Position numbers and translations under genes: made by a program. From positions 315,576 through 379,575 of the forward strand of contig NZ_FOHX01000004.1 of the NCBI RefSeq assembly GCF_900111685.1: 64,000 nucleotides of DNA. The letters run 5' to 3'. Positions 10,205 through 18,725 of the stretch are shown here, piece by piece; the stretch's first letter is position 1, and each line of letters starts with the position of its first letter. Source of the DNA: Nonomuraea wenchangensis. GTDB taxonomy: Bacteria; Actinomycetota; Actinomycetes; Streptosporangiales; Streptosporangiaceae. The notes below the pieces were generated by a model that was not told where the DNA came from, did not search any database, and saw nothing but the letters and a program-made list of their open reading frames with translations.

Positions 10205-11103
10205 GTGCGAGCCGGTACGGAACTGGCCGGCCGCTACCGGCTGGAGCTGCTGCTCGGCCGGGGCGGGATGGGCGGGGTGTGGCGGGGCGTCGACCGGACG
10301 CTGGACCGGCCGGTGGCGATCAAGCTGCTGCGGACCGGCCTGCTGGGCGACGACCGCCTGCACGACGCGGCTCTGGCGCGCTTCCGGCGCGAGGGCAGGG
10401 CGGCCGCGCGCCTCAACCATCGCAACATCACCGCCGTCCCCGCCTCCGCCGCCGATGTCGCCCACGCCCTGCGGACGGCCGGACGCCGCCCCTCGTCCGG
10501 GAGCCGGAGCGTGGGGATCGACCTCGGGACGACCGGCTCCGTCGTCGCGGTCCTCCGGGGTGGCAGGCCCACCGTCGTCGCCGGCGCGGAGGGCTTACGG
10601 GCCACGCCGTCCGTGGTCGCCTTCGCCGGGAACGGCGAGGTCCTGGTCGGGGAGGCCGCCAGGCGGCAGGCGGTCACCGATGCCGGGCGGACGATCCGTT
10701 CGGTCCCGCGCCACCTGAGCGGGGGAGCGACGATCGAGATCGACGGCAGGACGTTCACCCCGCAGCAGATCAACCGCTTTCGTCCTGCGGAAGCTGGTGC
10801 GCGACGCCGAGGCGTACCTCGGTGAGCGGGGCGCTGGCCTACGGCCTGGACCGGGACGAGGAGAACGTGCTCGTGCTCGACCTGGGCGGAGGCACCCTCG
10901 ACGTGTCGCTGATCGAAGCAGGCGACGGCATGATCGTGGTCAGGGCCACGGCCGGCGACCCCCGCATGCCCGCCGTCATCGACCTGGTCAAGGAGCTCAC
11001 CGACAAGGAGCCCTACAGGGGCGCCGACCCGGACGAGATCGACGCCAACGGCATCGTCCCCGTCTCCGCCCAGGATCTCGGCACCGGGGAGCGCCGGTCG
11101 GTG
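10205..11103 (+). pseudogene. Decayed chimera: Ser/Thr kinase N-lobe joined to broken DnaK
   Basis: A frame from 10205 begins as a Hanks-type kinase ([17 protein letters not shown], then PVAIKLL with the ATP-binding Lys) but stops after [10 protein letters not shown] with no catalytic loop. About 20 residues later the same frame becomes the start of DnaK ([19 protein letters not shown]). At about 10778 the DnaK match shifts by one frame ([15 protein letters not shown]), and near 10825 it shifts again ([20 protein letters not shown]). Later fragments [10 protein letters not shown] and [19 protein letters not shown] come from distant parts of DnaK, so large pieces are missing. The first 206 codons remain open and could be translated, but a functional kinase or chaperone is excluded. 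Confidence 0.85.
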
Positions 11104-11156
11104 ACGGTGTCGTCCCGCTGTGCCTCGCGCCCTACGGCCGAAGCCCTGCTGCCCGC

Positions 11157-12257
11157 TCAGACGTAGCGTTCGAGGATCGAGGACTCGGCGAGGCGGGACA
11201 GACCCTCGCGGACGCTGCGCGCACGGGACTCGCCGACCCCGCCCACGGCCTGCAGGTCGTCGATGCTGGCCGCGAGCAGCTTCTGCAGCCCGCCGAAGTG
11301 GTTGACCAGCCGGTCGACGACGGTGGCGGGCAGGCGGGGGACCTTGGCGAGCAGCCGGAAGCCGCGCGGGCTGACCGGGCTGTCGAGCTTGTCGGCCCCG
11401 TGGTGCCCCAGGACGTGGGCGACCGCGGACAGGTCGAGCAGGTCGGTGCCGGAGAGCTGGTCGAGGTCGTGCATGGCCTCGGGCAGCCGCTTGTGGCGCC
11501 GGCCCGAGGGCGTGGGGAGGTAGTCGCGCACGACCAGCTCCCGCTCGGAGTCGACCCCGGCCACCAGCTCGTCGAGCTGCAGGGACAGCAGCCGCCCGTC
11601 GGTGCCGAGCTCGACGACGTAGCCCTTGATCTCGTCGGAGATGCGCCGCACCATCTCCAGCCGCTGCGCCACGGCGGCGACGTCGCGGACGGTGACGAGG
11701 TCCTCGATCTCCAGGGCCGACAGCGTGCCGGAGACCTCGTCGAGGCGGTGCTTGTAGCGTTCGAGCGTGGCCAGGGCCTGGTTGGCCTTGGACAGGATGG
11801 CCGCGGACTCCTCCAGGACGTAGCGGATGCCGTCGAGGTAGAGGGCGATGATGCGCATCGACTTGCTGATCGCGATGATGGGCAGCCCGGTCTGCCGGGC
11901 CACGCGCTGGGCGGTGCGGTGGCGGGTGCCTGACTCGTCGGTGGGGATGGACGGATCGGGCACGAGGTGCACGGCGGCGCGTACGATCTTGTCGTCGCCG
12001 CTGATCACGATGGCGCCGTCCATCTTGGCGAGCTCGCGCAGCCGGGTCGCGGAGAAGTCGACGTCGAGGGTGAACCCGCCGCTGCAGACCGCTTCGACGT
12101 CGGCGTTGTAGCCGAGGACGATCAGCCCGCCGGTGGAACCGCGCAGGATGCGCTCCAGGCCGTCGCGCAGGGGCGTGCCCGGCGCCACCGCCGCCAGAGC
12201 TTCGCGCCGGCGGTCGTCCAGACTCCTATCCACCTGACCCCCGTGTCGATCGGTCAC
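11157..12257 (-). CDS. disA: DNA integrity scanning diadenylate cyclase DisA
   Basis: DisA makes cyclic di-AMP from two ATP while scanning DNA for lesions. The DAC domain holds the DGA motif (residues 80-82, [10 protein letters not shown]) and RHR (112-114, [12 protein letters not shown]), the two catalytic signatures. A helical spine region follows, and the C-terminus has a RuvA-like helix-hairpin-helix ([19 protein letters not shown]). Its 366 aa length is typical. It lies 16 bp downstream of radA on the same strand, the usual actinobacterial and Bacillus arrangement; RadA inhibits DisA in Bacillus. Confidence 0.97.
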   Translation of the reverse strand: MTDRHGGQVDRSLDDRRREALAAVAPGTPLRDGLERILRGSTGGLIVLGYNADVEAVCSGGFTLDVDFSATRLRELAKMDGAIVISGDDKIVRAAVHLVPDPSIPTDESGTRHRTAQRVARQTGLPIIAISKSMRIIALYLDGIRYVLEESAAILSKANQALATLERYKHRLDEVSGTLSALEIEDLVTVRDVAAVAQRLEMVRRISDEIKGYVVELGTDGRLLSLQLDELVAGVDSERELVVRDYLPTPSGRRHKRLPEAMHDLDQLSGTDLLDLSAVAHVLGHHGADKLDSPVSPRGFRLLAKVPRLPATVVDRLVNHFGGLQKLLAASIDDLQAVGGVGESRARSVREGLSRLAESSILERYV

Positions 12258-12273
12258 GCCCAGCTTAGCGGCG

Positions 12274-13683
12274 CTATGTGACGTGTGTGAGTGCGTCCCA
12301 GACGTTCTCCGCCTGAACGACCTCGAACCCGGGGGCGAACGCCACGGGCCCGACGGGGACGAGCGCGCGCTGGCCCTTGTGCCTGCGGGTGCCGTCCTCC
12401 AGCGAGCCGGCGGGAACGAGCGCCCGCTTGAAGCCGAGCCGCGCGGCCTCGGTGAGCCGTCTGCGGACGTCCTTGACCGGCCGCAGCTCGCCGGCCAGGC
12501 CGACCTCGCCGAGCGCCACCAGCCCGGCGGGCAACGGCTTGTCGCCGGCCGCGCTCGCCACCGCGAGCATGACCGACAGATCGACCGCCGGGTCGGCCAG
12601 CTTGATGCCGCCGACGGTGGCGGTGAAGACGTCGCAGCCGCCGAGCCGGGCGTTGAGCCGCCGCTCCAGGACGGCGAGGATCATCTGAACGCGGTAGGTG
12701 TCGAGGCCCGAGGAGGTGCGCCGGGGCTGCTGCGCCTCGGTGCGCGCCACCAGGGCCTGCACCTCGGCGGGCAGCGGCCGGGTGCCCTCGACCGTCACGG
12801 TGACGCAGGTGCCGGGCACCGGCTCGCTGCGCCGGGAGACGAACAGGCCGCTGGGGTCGGTGATGCCCTCGATGCCGCGCTCGTGCAGGTCGAAGCAGCC
12901 GACCTCGTCGGTGGGGCCGAACCTGTTCTTGATCGCGCGGACCATGCGGAGCCGGGAGTAGCGGTCGCCCTCGAAGTTGAGCACGACGTCGACCAGGTGC
13001 TCCAGGGTGCGGGGGCCGGCGATGGAGCCTTCCTTGGTGACGTGGCCGACGAGGACGGTGGCCATGTTGCGCTCCTTGGCCAGGCGTACGAGGTTGGCCG
13101 CGACCTCGCGGACCTGGGTGACGCCGCCGGGCACGCCGGTGGCCTGCGCGGAGCCGATCGTCTGCACCGAGTCGACGACGAGCAGCGTGGGCTCGACCTT
13201 CTCGACGTGGGTGACCAGCGCCGACAGCTCGGTCTCCGCGGCGAGGTAGAGCTGGGGCTGGATGGCGCCGATGCGGTCGGCGCGCAGCCGCACCTGGGCG
13301 GCGGACTCCTCGCCGGTGACGTAGAGGACGGTCTCGCGCTCGGCGATGCGGGCGGCGGCCTCCAGCAGCAGCGTGGACTTGCCGATGCCGGGCTCGCCGG
13401 CCAGCAGCACGACCGCGCCGGCGACCAGGCCGCCGCCGAGCACCCTGTCGAGCTCGCTCACCCCGGTGGTGCGGGCCGTGGCGATCTCGGCCTTGACCTG
13501 GCCGATCGGCAGGGCGGGCGCGGTGGTGGCGCCGCCCTGGACGATGGTGACGCCGGCCCGGCCGCCCTCCGCGTCGACCGTGCCCCATGCCTGGCACTCG
13601 CCGCACCGGCCGACCCACTTGGTGGTGCGCCATCCGCACTCGGCGCAGCGGTAACCGGGCTTCGGGGCAGACGTCTTCGCCAT
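12274..13683 (-). CDS. radA: DNA repair ATPase/branch-migration protein RadA
   Basis: RadA (Sms) is a RecA-like helicase that processes recombination intermediates. The N-terminal zinc finger has Cys13, Cys16, Cys27 and Cys30. Walker A is GEPGIGKST (about 96-104), Walker B is near LLVVDSVQT, and the RadA-specific KNRFG motif is visible ([12 protein letters not shown]). The C-terminal Lon-protease-like domain lacks the catalytic Ser/Lys dyad, as in all RadA proteins. Length is 469 aa. It is placed between thioredoxin (66 bp upstream) and disA (16 bp downstream), likely one minus-strand transcript. Confidence 0.97.
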   Translation of the reverse strand: MAKTSAPKPGYRCAECGWRTTKWVGRCGECQAWGTVDAEGGRAGVTIVQGGATTAPALPIGQVKAEIATARTTGVSELDRVLGGGLVAGAVVLLAGEPGIGKSTLLLEAAARIAERETVLYVTGEESAAQVRLRADRIGAIQPQLYLAAETELSALVTHVEKVEPTLLVVDSVQTIGSAQATGVPGGVTQVREVAANLVRLAKERNMATVLVGHVTKEGSIAGPRTLEHLVDVVLNFEGDRYSRLRMVRAIKNRFGPTDEVGCFDLHERGIEGITDPSGLFVSRRSEPVPGTCVTVTVEGTRPLPAEVQALVARTEAQQPRRTSSGLDTYRVQMILAVLERRLNARLGGCDVFTATVGGIKLADPAVDLSVMLAVASAAGDKPLPAGLVALGEVGLAGELRPVKDVRRRLTEAARLGFKRALVPAGSLEDGTRRHKGQRALVPVGPVAFAPGFEVVQAENVWDALTHVT

Positions 13684-13749
13684 GCCGAGCAGGCTAGCGC
13701 CGCGCCCCGACAGTCCGCGTCCCGACAGCCCGAGCCTCGGCAGCCCGCG

Positions 13750-14055
13750 CTAGATCAGGCCGAGGTCGGCCTCCAGGAGGCGCTTCGGCTTGGCGCCGAC
13801 GACCCGCTTGACCGGCTCGCCGTTCTCGAACAGCAGCAGCGTCGGGATGCCCATGACGCCGTACTTGGCCATGATCTCGGGGTTCTCGTCGGTGTTGAGC
13901 TTGCCGATGGTCAGGCCGCGCTCGGCCTCGATCTGCTCCAGCACGGGCGCCACCATCCGGCACGGCCCGCACCATTCGGCCCAGAAGTCGACCAGCACCG
14001 GCCGGTCGCTCTTGAGCACCTGCTCCTCGAAGTTCTCGGTGGTCAGCGTGATCAT
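13750..14055 (-). CDS. trxA: Thioredoxin
   Basis: The 101-aa product has the active site WCGPC (about residues 29-33) preceded by VLVDFWAE, the cis-Pro in GIPTLLLF, and the conserved GAKPKRLLE end. It reduces protein disulphides in the cytoplasm using thioredoxin reductase. The gene starts 4 bp after the MerR-family gene stops, so the two are co-transcribed. The pairing suggests redox-responsive expression. The symbol denotes the family; this genome may carry several thioredoxins. Confidence 0.93.
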   Translation of the reverse strand: MITLTTENFEEQVLKSDRPVLVDFWAEWCGPCRMVAPVLEQIEAERGLTIGKLNTDENPEIMAKYGVMGIPTLLLFENGEPVKRVVGAKPKRLLEADLGLI

Positions 14056-14059
14056 GACT

Positions 14060-14428
14060 TCATCCCCTCACGAAACATCCTGGGCACGACTGCGCGAGCT
14101 GGGCGGCGACCTCGGCGCGGCGGCCGAGCAGGACGCGGATCTCGGCGTCGATCTCGTCGAGCTTGCGCTGGTAAACCTCGACGGACTCGGCGCACGAGCC
14201 GCCTGTGCTGTGCCCTCTGCGCAGGCAGTCCACGAACGGCCGGGTGTCCTCCAGGGAGAACCCGACCGCGAGCAGGGCGCGGATCTCGGTGACGAGCTTC
14301 ACGTCCTGCTCGGTGTACTGCCGGTAGCCGTTGGGGCCGCGCCGGGCCTGGAGCAGGCCGTGCTGCTCGTAGTACCGCAGCGAGCGGGTGCTCGCCCCGG
14401 TGCGTTCCGCCAGCTCTCCGATGCGCAT
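14060..14428 (-). CDS. MerR-family regulator with cysteine-rich C-terminus
   Basis: The start is set at the ATG at 14428 ([20 protein letters not shown]); the frame extends upstream but the MerR fold begins exactly here. The 122-aa protein has the winged helix (to about residue 70) and a dimerisation coiled coil ([17 protein letters not shown]). Cysteines occur as [13 protein letters not shown] and, at the end, SCPGCFVRG. That C-PG-C pair resembles a metal- or thiol-sensing element, fitting its coupling to thioredoxin. It sits four bases before the thioredoxin gene and has a dyad in its own promoter. Ligand not proven. Confidence 0.85.
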   Translation of the reverse strand: MRIGELAERTGASTRSLRYYEQHGLLQARRGPNGYRQYTEQDVKLVTEIRALLAVGFSLEDTRPFVDCLRRGHSTGGSCAESVEVYQRKLDEIDAEIRVLLGRRAEVAAQLAQSCPGCFVRG

Positions 14429-14444
14429 GCCCCCACGGTAAACG

Positions 14445-14460
14445 TTGACACCGGCGTCAA
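14445..14460 (-). promoter_or_regulatory. MerR-type operator dyad
   Basis: TTGACACCGGCGTCAA is a near-perfect 16-bp dyad (TTGAC-N6-GTCAA) located 16 bp before the merR start. Read on the minus strand its first half gives a TTGACG -35 element. Such an overlap of dyad and promoter is the hallmark of MerR-controlled, self-regulated promoters. It would drive merR-trxA and possibly radA-disA. Confidence 0.55.
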
Positions 14461-14523
14461 GGGAAGAGGGCCCGCGGCGACCGGACCTTTTCCTGATTTC
14501 GCACAAGCTTGAATAACTCCCTT

Positions 14524-14535
14524 GTCATATATGAC
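14524..14535. promoter_or_regulatory. Perfect 12-bp palindrome upstream of the beta-helix gene
   Basis: GTCATATATGAC is a perfect palindrome in an AT-rich pocket 118 bp before the secreted beta-helix gene and about 95 bp from merR. It may be a repressor site. The AT-rich local sequence would also suit Lsr2 binding. Confidence 0.35.
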
Positions 14536-14652
14536 CCGCTTTTGCTTTCATGCCCGATAAGTCATACGTGTAAGGATGATCGTCCCCGGGGATGACCGTT
14601 CACGCTCATCACTGCGCATTTCGCGAACAGTACGATTCGGGGGAACAATTAA

Positions 14653-15537
14653 ATGCGTGCAAACAGGATCCACCGGGCTGCCGGGGGCGCCATTCTCGCG
14701 GCCACGGCGCTCACGGCCGGAATGCCAGCGGCGAACGCGCTGGCGACCGTGCCGTGCTCCGGGAGCGCCCTGGTGAACGCGATCAGCAACGCCGCGGCCG
14801 GCGCCACGCTCAATCTGACGCCCGGCTGCACCTACGTCCTGAACAACAACACCTTCGTCCCGATCAACACGACCGGCCTGACCATCAACCGACCCCTCAC
14901 CATCCATGGGCGCAACAGCACGATCCAGCGGAGCGCGACGGCGAAGTTCCGTCTGTTCACCGTCAACGCCAACTTCACCCTCGACCGCGTGAGGCTCAGG
15001 GGAGGCGACGCGACGATCTCTCCTGGCGGATTCGGCGGGGCCGTCGCGGTCAACAGCGGGACCACGAACCTCGACTCGGTGCTCGTCCAGAAAAACACGG
15101 CCACCTTCTCCGGTGGCATCGCCGCCGTCGGCGGAACCATCGTGAACGTGTCGAACAGCATCATTCAAGGTAACTCCGCGACCAGGAACGGCGGCGGCGC
15201 GGGAAACAACGGGCGAATGACGGTCACCAACACCGTCATCAATGACAACCGCGCCGGGGAGAAAGGCGGCGGAATCGCGAACGACAGCACTCTCTCGGTG
15301 GTCCAGAGCATCATCACCCGCAACGAGGCCGGCACCCTCGGCGGAGGCATCGCGAATCTCGCTCCCGGCACCGTGACCGTCACCCGCAGCGTGGTCAACA
15401 ACAACAAGGCGACCACCGCCCCTGGCGGCATCGACAACGAGAACGGCCGCGCCGCCGCGACGCTGACGGACGCGATCGTGCTGGGCAACACCCCGAGCAA
15501 CTGTTCACGTACTCCCGTCACCGGGTGCCGGAACTAG
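14653..15537 (+). CDS. Secreted right-handed beta-helix protein
   Basis: The start at ATG 14653 follows GGGGGAACAATTAA. A signal peptide spans about residues 1-30 (ILAATALTAGMPAANALA). The mature 260-odd residues are repetitive, with rungs such as NGGGAGNNGRMTVTNTVI, KGGGIANDSTLSVVQSII and LGGGIANLAPGTVTVTRSVV. The GGGIAN-type turn followed by VT-type beta strands is characteristic of parallel beta-helix (polymorphic membrane protein-like) domains. No catalytic pectate lyase residues can be recognised. The Asn-rich, low-Lys composition fits an extracellular or surface protein. No partner gene is next to it. Confidence 0.8.
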   Translation: MRANRIHRAAGGAILAATALTAGMPAANALATVPCSGSALVNAISNAAAGATLNLTPGCTYVLNNNTFVPINTTGLTINRPLTIHGRNSTIQRSATAKFRLFTVNANFTLDRVRLRGGDATISPGGFGGAVAVNSGTTNLDSVLVQKNTATFSGGIAAVGGTIVNVSNSIIQGNSATRNGGGAGNNGRMTVTNTVINDNRAGEKGGGIANDSTLSVVQSIITRNEAGTLGGGIANLAPGTVTVTRSVVNNNKATTAPGGIDNENGRAAATLTDAIVLGNTPSNCSRTPVTGCRN

Positions 15538-15607
15538 TCCCGGCCCGTGGCGAGCGGTCGCGTGGAGCCTCCGTGGGGACGACCCGTCCGCCCGGGGCTC
15601 CACGCGC

Positions 15608-16306
15608 TCAGTAGTGGCGCCAGCGGAGCACGTTCGGGTAGTCGAGCTCCAGGCCCGGGGTCTCGGCGATGGCCTGCTCGGCCACCTGGGGCGCGAACTC
15701 GATGCGCAGCACCGCCTCCAGATCGGCCCGGCGCTCGAAGGCCATGCGCAGGTCGAGCGGGCGGCGCTGCCAGCCGTGACGGTCCCAGAACGCCTCGACC
15801 TCCCGGGCCGAGTACGTCGGCACGGTCCGCGAGAACCACCGGCCGAACGCGCCACGCGTGGCGTCCAGGTCGATGACGAACGCGGTGCCGCCGCGCCGCA
15901 GCACCCGGGACAGCTCACGCAGCCCCGGCTCGCAGCCCGGCCCGAAGAAGTACGCCCACCGCGCGATGGCCACGTCCACGCTCGCGTCCGGCAGCGGCAG
16001 ATCCTGGGCCGCGGCGGCGTGCACGTCCACGTTGGCGAGCGCGGCGCAGCGGCGGCGGGCCAGCGCGGCGAGGTCGCCGTGCGGCTCCACGCCGATCGCG
16101 CGGGCGGCGACCGCGGCGAGACCGGGCAAGTGGTAGCCCGTGCCGCAACCGATGTCGAGCACGGTGGCGCCGTCCCAATGGCGCACCGCGCGCATCGCCG
16201 CGTCGGCGGCCCCCTCGGGATCGACGGCGCGGTTCTCCAACTCGTAGACCTGCGGAGTGTTCCAGATGTTCGGGCTCGGAATCGCCCCCCTCGCAATGCG
16301 TGGCAT
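15608..16306 (-). CDS. Class I SAM-dependent methyltransferase
   Basis: The 232-aa product has motif I VLDIGCGTGYHLPGL (about residues 49-63), an acidic post-I region (IGVEPHGDLAALA), motif II/III around QDLPLPDASVDVAIA, and LSRVLRRGGTAFVIDLD. This is the Methyltransf_11 fold. The N-terminal NIWNTPQVYELENRAVDP resembles methyltransferases acting on small molecules in actinomycetes. The substrate is unknown. It stands alone on the minus strand between plus-strand genes, with a 57-bp divergent gap to the isomerase-like gene. Confidence 0.85.
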   Translation of the reverse strand: MPRIARGAIPSPNIWNTPQVYELENRAVDPEGAADAAMRAVRHWDGATVLDIGCGTGYHLPGLAAVAARAIGVEPHGDLAALARRRCAALANVDVHAAAAQDLPLPDASVDVAIARWAYFFGPGCEPGLRELSRVLRRGGTAFVIDLDATRGAFGRWFSRTVPTYSAREVEAFWDRHGWQRRPLDLRMAFERRADLEAVLRIEFAPQVAEQAIAETPGLELDYPNVLRWRHY

Positions 16307-16363
16307 GCCCTCAACGCTAGGGCGTCGCGCGCCTTATCGGCTTCTCCGGCTTAGGCTGGCAAC

Positions 16364-17173
16364 GTGGCTGATGTCATCCGCGTGCCCAATGCGAAGATCG
16401 CATTGTCCACCGCCTCGGTATATCCGGAACGCACTCCCGACGCGTTCGAGCTGGCCGCGCGCCTGGGCTACGACGGTGTGGAGATCATGGTCGGAGCCGA
16501 TCCCGTGAGCCAGGACATCGACGTGATCGAGCGGCTCTCCGAGCACTATCAGGTGCCCGTGCTGGCGATCCACGCTCCCTGCCTGCTGGTCACGCAGCGG
16601 GTGTGGGGACGCGACCCGTGGGCCAAGCTGCTCAAGGCCCAGAAGGCGGCCGAACGGCTCGGCGCCTCCGCGGTCGTCGTCCACCCGCCGTTCCGCTGGC
16701 AGCGCGACTACGCCCGCGAGTTCGAGACCGGGCTCGCGAGGATGCGTGACGAGACGAATGTCACATTCGCGGTGGAGAACATGTTCCCGTTGCGGGCCAG
16801 GGGGAGCGACGTGGTGCCGTACGCGCCGGACTGGAACCCCATCGACTACGACTTCCCGCAGATCACGCTCGATCTGTCGCACACGGCCGTGTCGGGCTCC
16901 GACGCCATGGAGATGGCGACCAAGCTCGGCGACCGGCTCGCCCACCTGCACCTCGCCGACGGCCTCGGCGTGACCAACAAGGACGAGCACCTGGTGCCCG
17001 GCCGGGGCAACCAGCCGTGCGCCCAAGTCCTGGAGCGCCTGGCCAACACCGGCTACTCCGGCCTGGTCGTGCTGGAGATCAACACCCGCAAGGCGGCCAG
17101 CCGCACCGAGCGCATCGACGACCTGGCGGAGGGGCTGGCCTTCGCCCGGCTCCATCTGGCGGCCACCACATGA
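16364..17173 (+). CDS. Sugar phosphate isomerase/epimerase-like TIM barrel
   Basis: This is an AP-endonuclease family 2 (xylose isomerase-like) TIM barrel of 269 aa starting with GTG at 16364. Visible elements are [42 protein letters not shown] and HLHLADGLG, with candidate metal ligands Glu (VENM), Asp/His ([10 protein letters not shown]), His (LHLADG) and Glu (VLEINT). Enzymes of this family isomerise or epimerise sugars or inositols. Its stop codon overlaps the next start (ATGA at 17170), so it is translationally coupled to a methyltransferase. Substrate unknown. Confidence 0.8.
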   Translation: MADVIRVPNAKIALSTASVYPERTPDAFELAARLGYDGVEIMVGADPVSQDIDVIERLSEHYQVPVLAIHAPCLLVTQRVWGRDPWAKLLKAQKAAERLGASAVVVHPPFRWQRDYAREFETGLARMRDETNVTFAVENMFPLRARGSDVVPYAPDWNPIDYDFPQITLDLSHTAVSGSDAMEMATKLGDRLAHLHLADGLGVTNKDEHLVPGRGNQPCAQVLERLANTGYSGLVVLEINTRKAASRTERIDDLAEGLAFARLHLAATT

Positions 17174-17940
17174 ACATCGGTCCGATGCGGGAGCTGGGCG
17201 GGGTCTTCGACCGCGTGGCCGACGCCTACGAGGCCGGGCGGCCCAGCTATCCCGACGAGATGTTCCGGGCGGTGTGCGAGCTCACGGGCGTGGACCTCGA
17301 CGGCGCGACGACGGTCGACGTCGGGGCGGGCACCGGCATCCTCACGCGGGCGCTGCGGGCGCGCGGCTCCCACGTGGTCGCCGTGGACCCGGCCGCGGTG
17401 ATGCTGGCCCGGCTGCGGGCGCGCTCCGACGGCGGGCCGCCGCTGGTCGCCGCCGTGCAGGGCGACGGCAACGCGCTGCCGGTGGCCGACGGGGTGGCCG
17501 ACCTCGTGACGTACGGGCAGTCGTGGCACTGGCTCGACCCGGCGGCGTCGATCGCCGAGGCCCGGCGGGTGCTGCGGTCCCACGGGGCGATCGTGGGCTG
17601 CTGGAACCTGCACCACGCGGCCCAGGCGGGCTGGCTGGCCGCGTACGAGGCCCGGCTGGCCGAGGAGGTGCCCGCCTACTGGGGGCCGGCGGTGGAGGAG
17701 TGGGCGGTGCCGCCGATCGCCGCGGCCTTCGAGGTGATCGCCGAGCGGTGGCTCCCGTGGACCCGCCTGGTCGGCATCGAGGACTTCCTGCTCGACCTGC
17801 GCTCGCACTCGTACATGGCGGCGCTGCCGCGGGAGGCGGCCGACGCGCTGGTGGAGCGGCAGCGGACGGAGCTGCGCCGGGAGTTCCCCGAGGGCATGCT
17901 CTCGGTCCCGATGCGCGTCTACCTGGCGGTGGGCCGGTGA
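17170..17940 (+). CDS. Class I SAM-dependent methyltransferase
   Basis: The 256-aa product starts at ATG 17170, overlapping the previous stop. It opens [19 protein letters not shown], followed by motif [17 protein letters not shown], then [19 protein letters not shown] and the WHWLDP sequence typical of methyltransferases related to ubiquinone/menaquinone (UbiE-like) and trans-aconitate enzymes. The C-terminal part is variable and probably sets substrate specificity. Coupling with the TIM-barrel gene implies a shared pathway, unknown here. Confidence 0.85.
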   Translation: MNIGPMRELGGVFDRVADAYEAGRPSYPDEMFRAVCELTGVDLDGATTVDVGAGTGILTRALRARGSHVVAVDPAAVMLARLRARSDGGPPLVAAVQGDGNALPVADGVADLVTYGQSWHWLDPAASIAEARRVLRSHGAIVGCWNLHHAAQAGWLAAYEARLAEEVPAYWGPAVEEWAVPPIAAAFEVIAERWLPWTRLVGIEDFLLDLRSHSYMAALPREAADALVERQRTELRREFPEGMLSVPMRVYLAVGR

Positions 17941-18001
17941 CGGGCGGTCAGGCCATGAGCCGCGGCGTATGGCGACCGAGCCCGCCTCGCGGAGCGAGGC
18001 C

Positions 18002-18577
18002 ATGAGCAGAGGCCCGGGTCGGCGGCCCGGGTCGGCGGACACGCGTGGGGAGATCCTGACGGCGGCCCGGCGGGTGTTCGCGGAGAAGGGGTTCGACAAG
18101 GCCACCGTGCGTGGCATCGCCAGGGAGGCGAGCGTCGATCCGGCGCTCGTACATCACTATTTCGCCACGAAAGAGGGCATCTTCGCGGCGGCCATGCGGC
18201 TGCCGCTGAGCCCGGAGACGATCCTGCCCGAGCTGCTGGAGGGGCCGCGCGAGGAGGTGGGGGAGCGGCTGGTGCGCCTGCTCCTCCGGGTGACGGCCGC
18301 GCCGGAGACCCGTGAGCCGATGGTGGCGCTGCTGCGCTCGGCGATGACGAACGAGCGGGCGCAGGGGATGTTCCGCGAGTTCATGACCAACGCGCTGCTG
18401 TTCAAGGTGGCCGACCGGCTCGGGGTGCCGCACCTGCGGATCGAGGCCGCCTTCGCGCAGATGTTCGGCGTGGTGATGGCCCGATATGTCCTCAAGCTGG
18501 AGCCGATGGCGAGCGCGGACCCGGAGGAGCTCGTGGCGCTGCTCGCCCCGACGCTGCAGAGGTACTTCACAGGCTAG
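18002..18577 (+). CDS. TetR-family transcriptional regulator
   Basis: The protein is 191 aa from ATG 18002, which follows GGAGCGAGGCC; an ATG at 17969 would add 11 residues. The N-terminal helix-turn-helix is ILTAARRVFAEKGFDKATVR followed by EASVDPALVHHYFATKEGI, a classic TetR signature with the HYF motif. The C-terminal domain (TetR_C-type) is helical, with LRSAMTNERAQGMFREF. It follows the methyltransferase gene by 61 bp on the same strand and may control it, or the oxidoreductase downstream across a strong dyad at 18606-18655. Confidence 0.85.
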   Translation: MSRGPGRRPGSADTRGEILTAARRVFAEKGFDKATVRGIAREASVDPALVHHYFATKEGIFAAAMRLPLSPETILPELLEGPREEVGERLVRLLLRVTAAPETREPMVALLRSAMTNERAQGMFREFMTNALLFKVADRLGVPHLRIEAAFAQMFGVVMARYVLKLEPMASADPEELVALLAPTLQRYFTG

Positions 18578-18605
18578 AGCATTGTTCTACAGGGCCTGTA
18601 ACCTT

Positions 18606-18655
18606 AGGGTATGTCGCGTACCCTGGATATGTTACCCGCCGGTAGGATCCAGGGT
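18606..18655 (+). promoter_or_regulatory. Compound inverted repeats before the Fe-S oxidoreductase
   Basis: AGGGTA-N7-TACCCT spans 18606-18624. Overlapping it, ACCCTGGAT (18620-18628) is a perfect match to the complement of ATCCAGGGT (18647-18655), enclosing an inner TACC-CGCC-GGTA dyad (18633-18644). The alternative pairings share one arm. It could be the TetR terminator, a TetR operator, or an attenuation-like switch for the oxidoreductase gene that starts 70 bp later. Confidence 0.5.
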
Positions 18656-18725
18656 GAGGTCTGTATAACGGCTGCACGTACGCTTGACAGCCAGCGACAG
18701 CCAACGTCGTCTGTGGGAGGACCCC

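Noticed and set aside
10205..10825. A functional kinase-Hsp70 fusion protein
   Set aside because: The kinase lacks its catalytic loop and the Hsp70 part breaks with two frame changes and missing domains.
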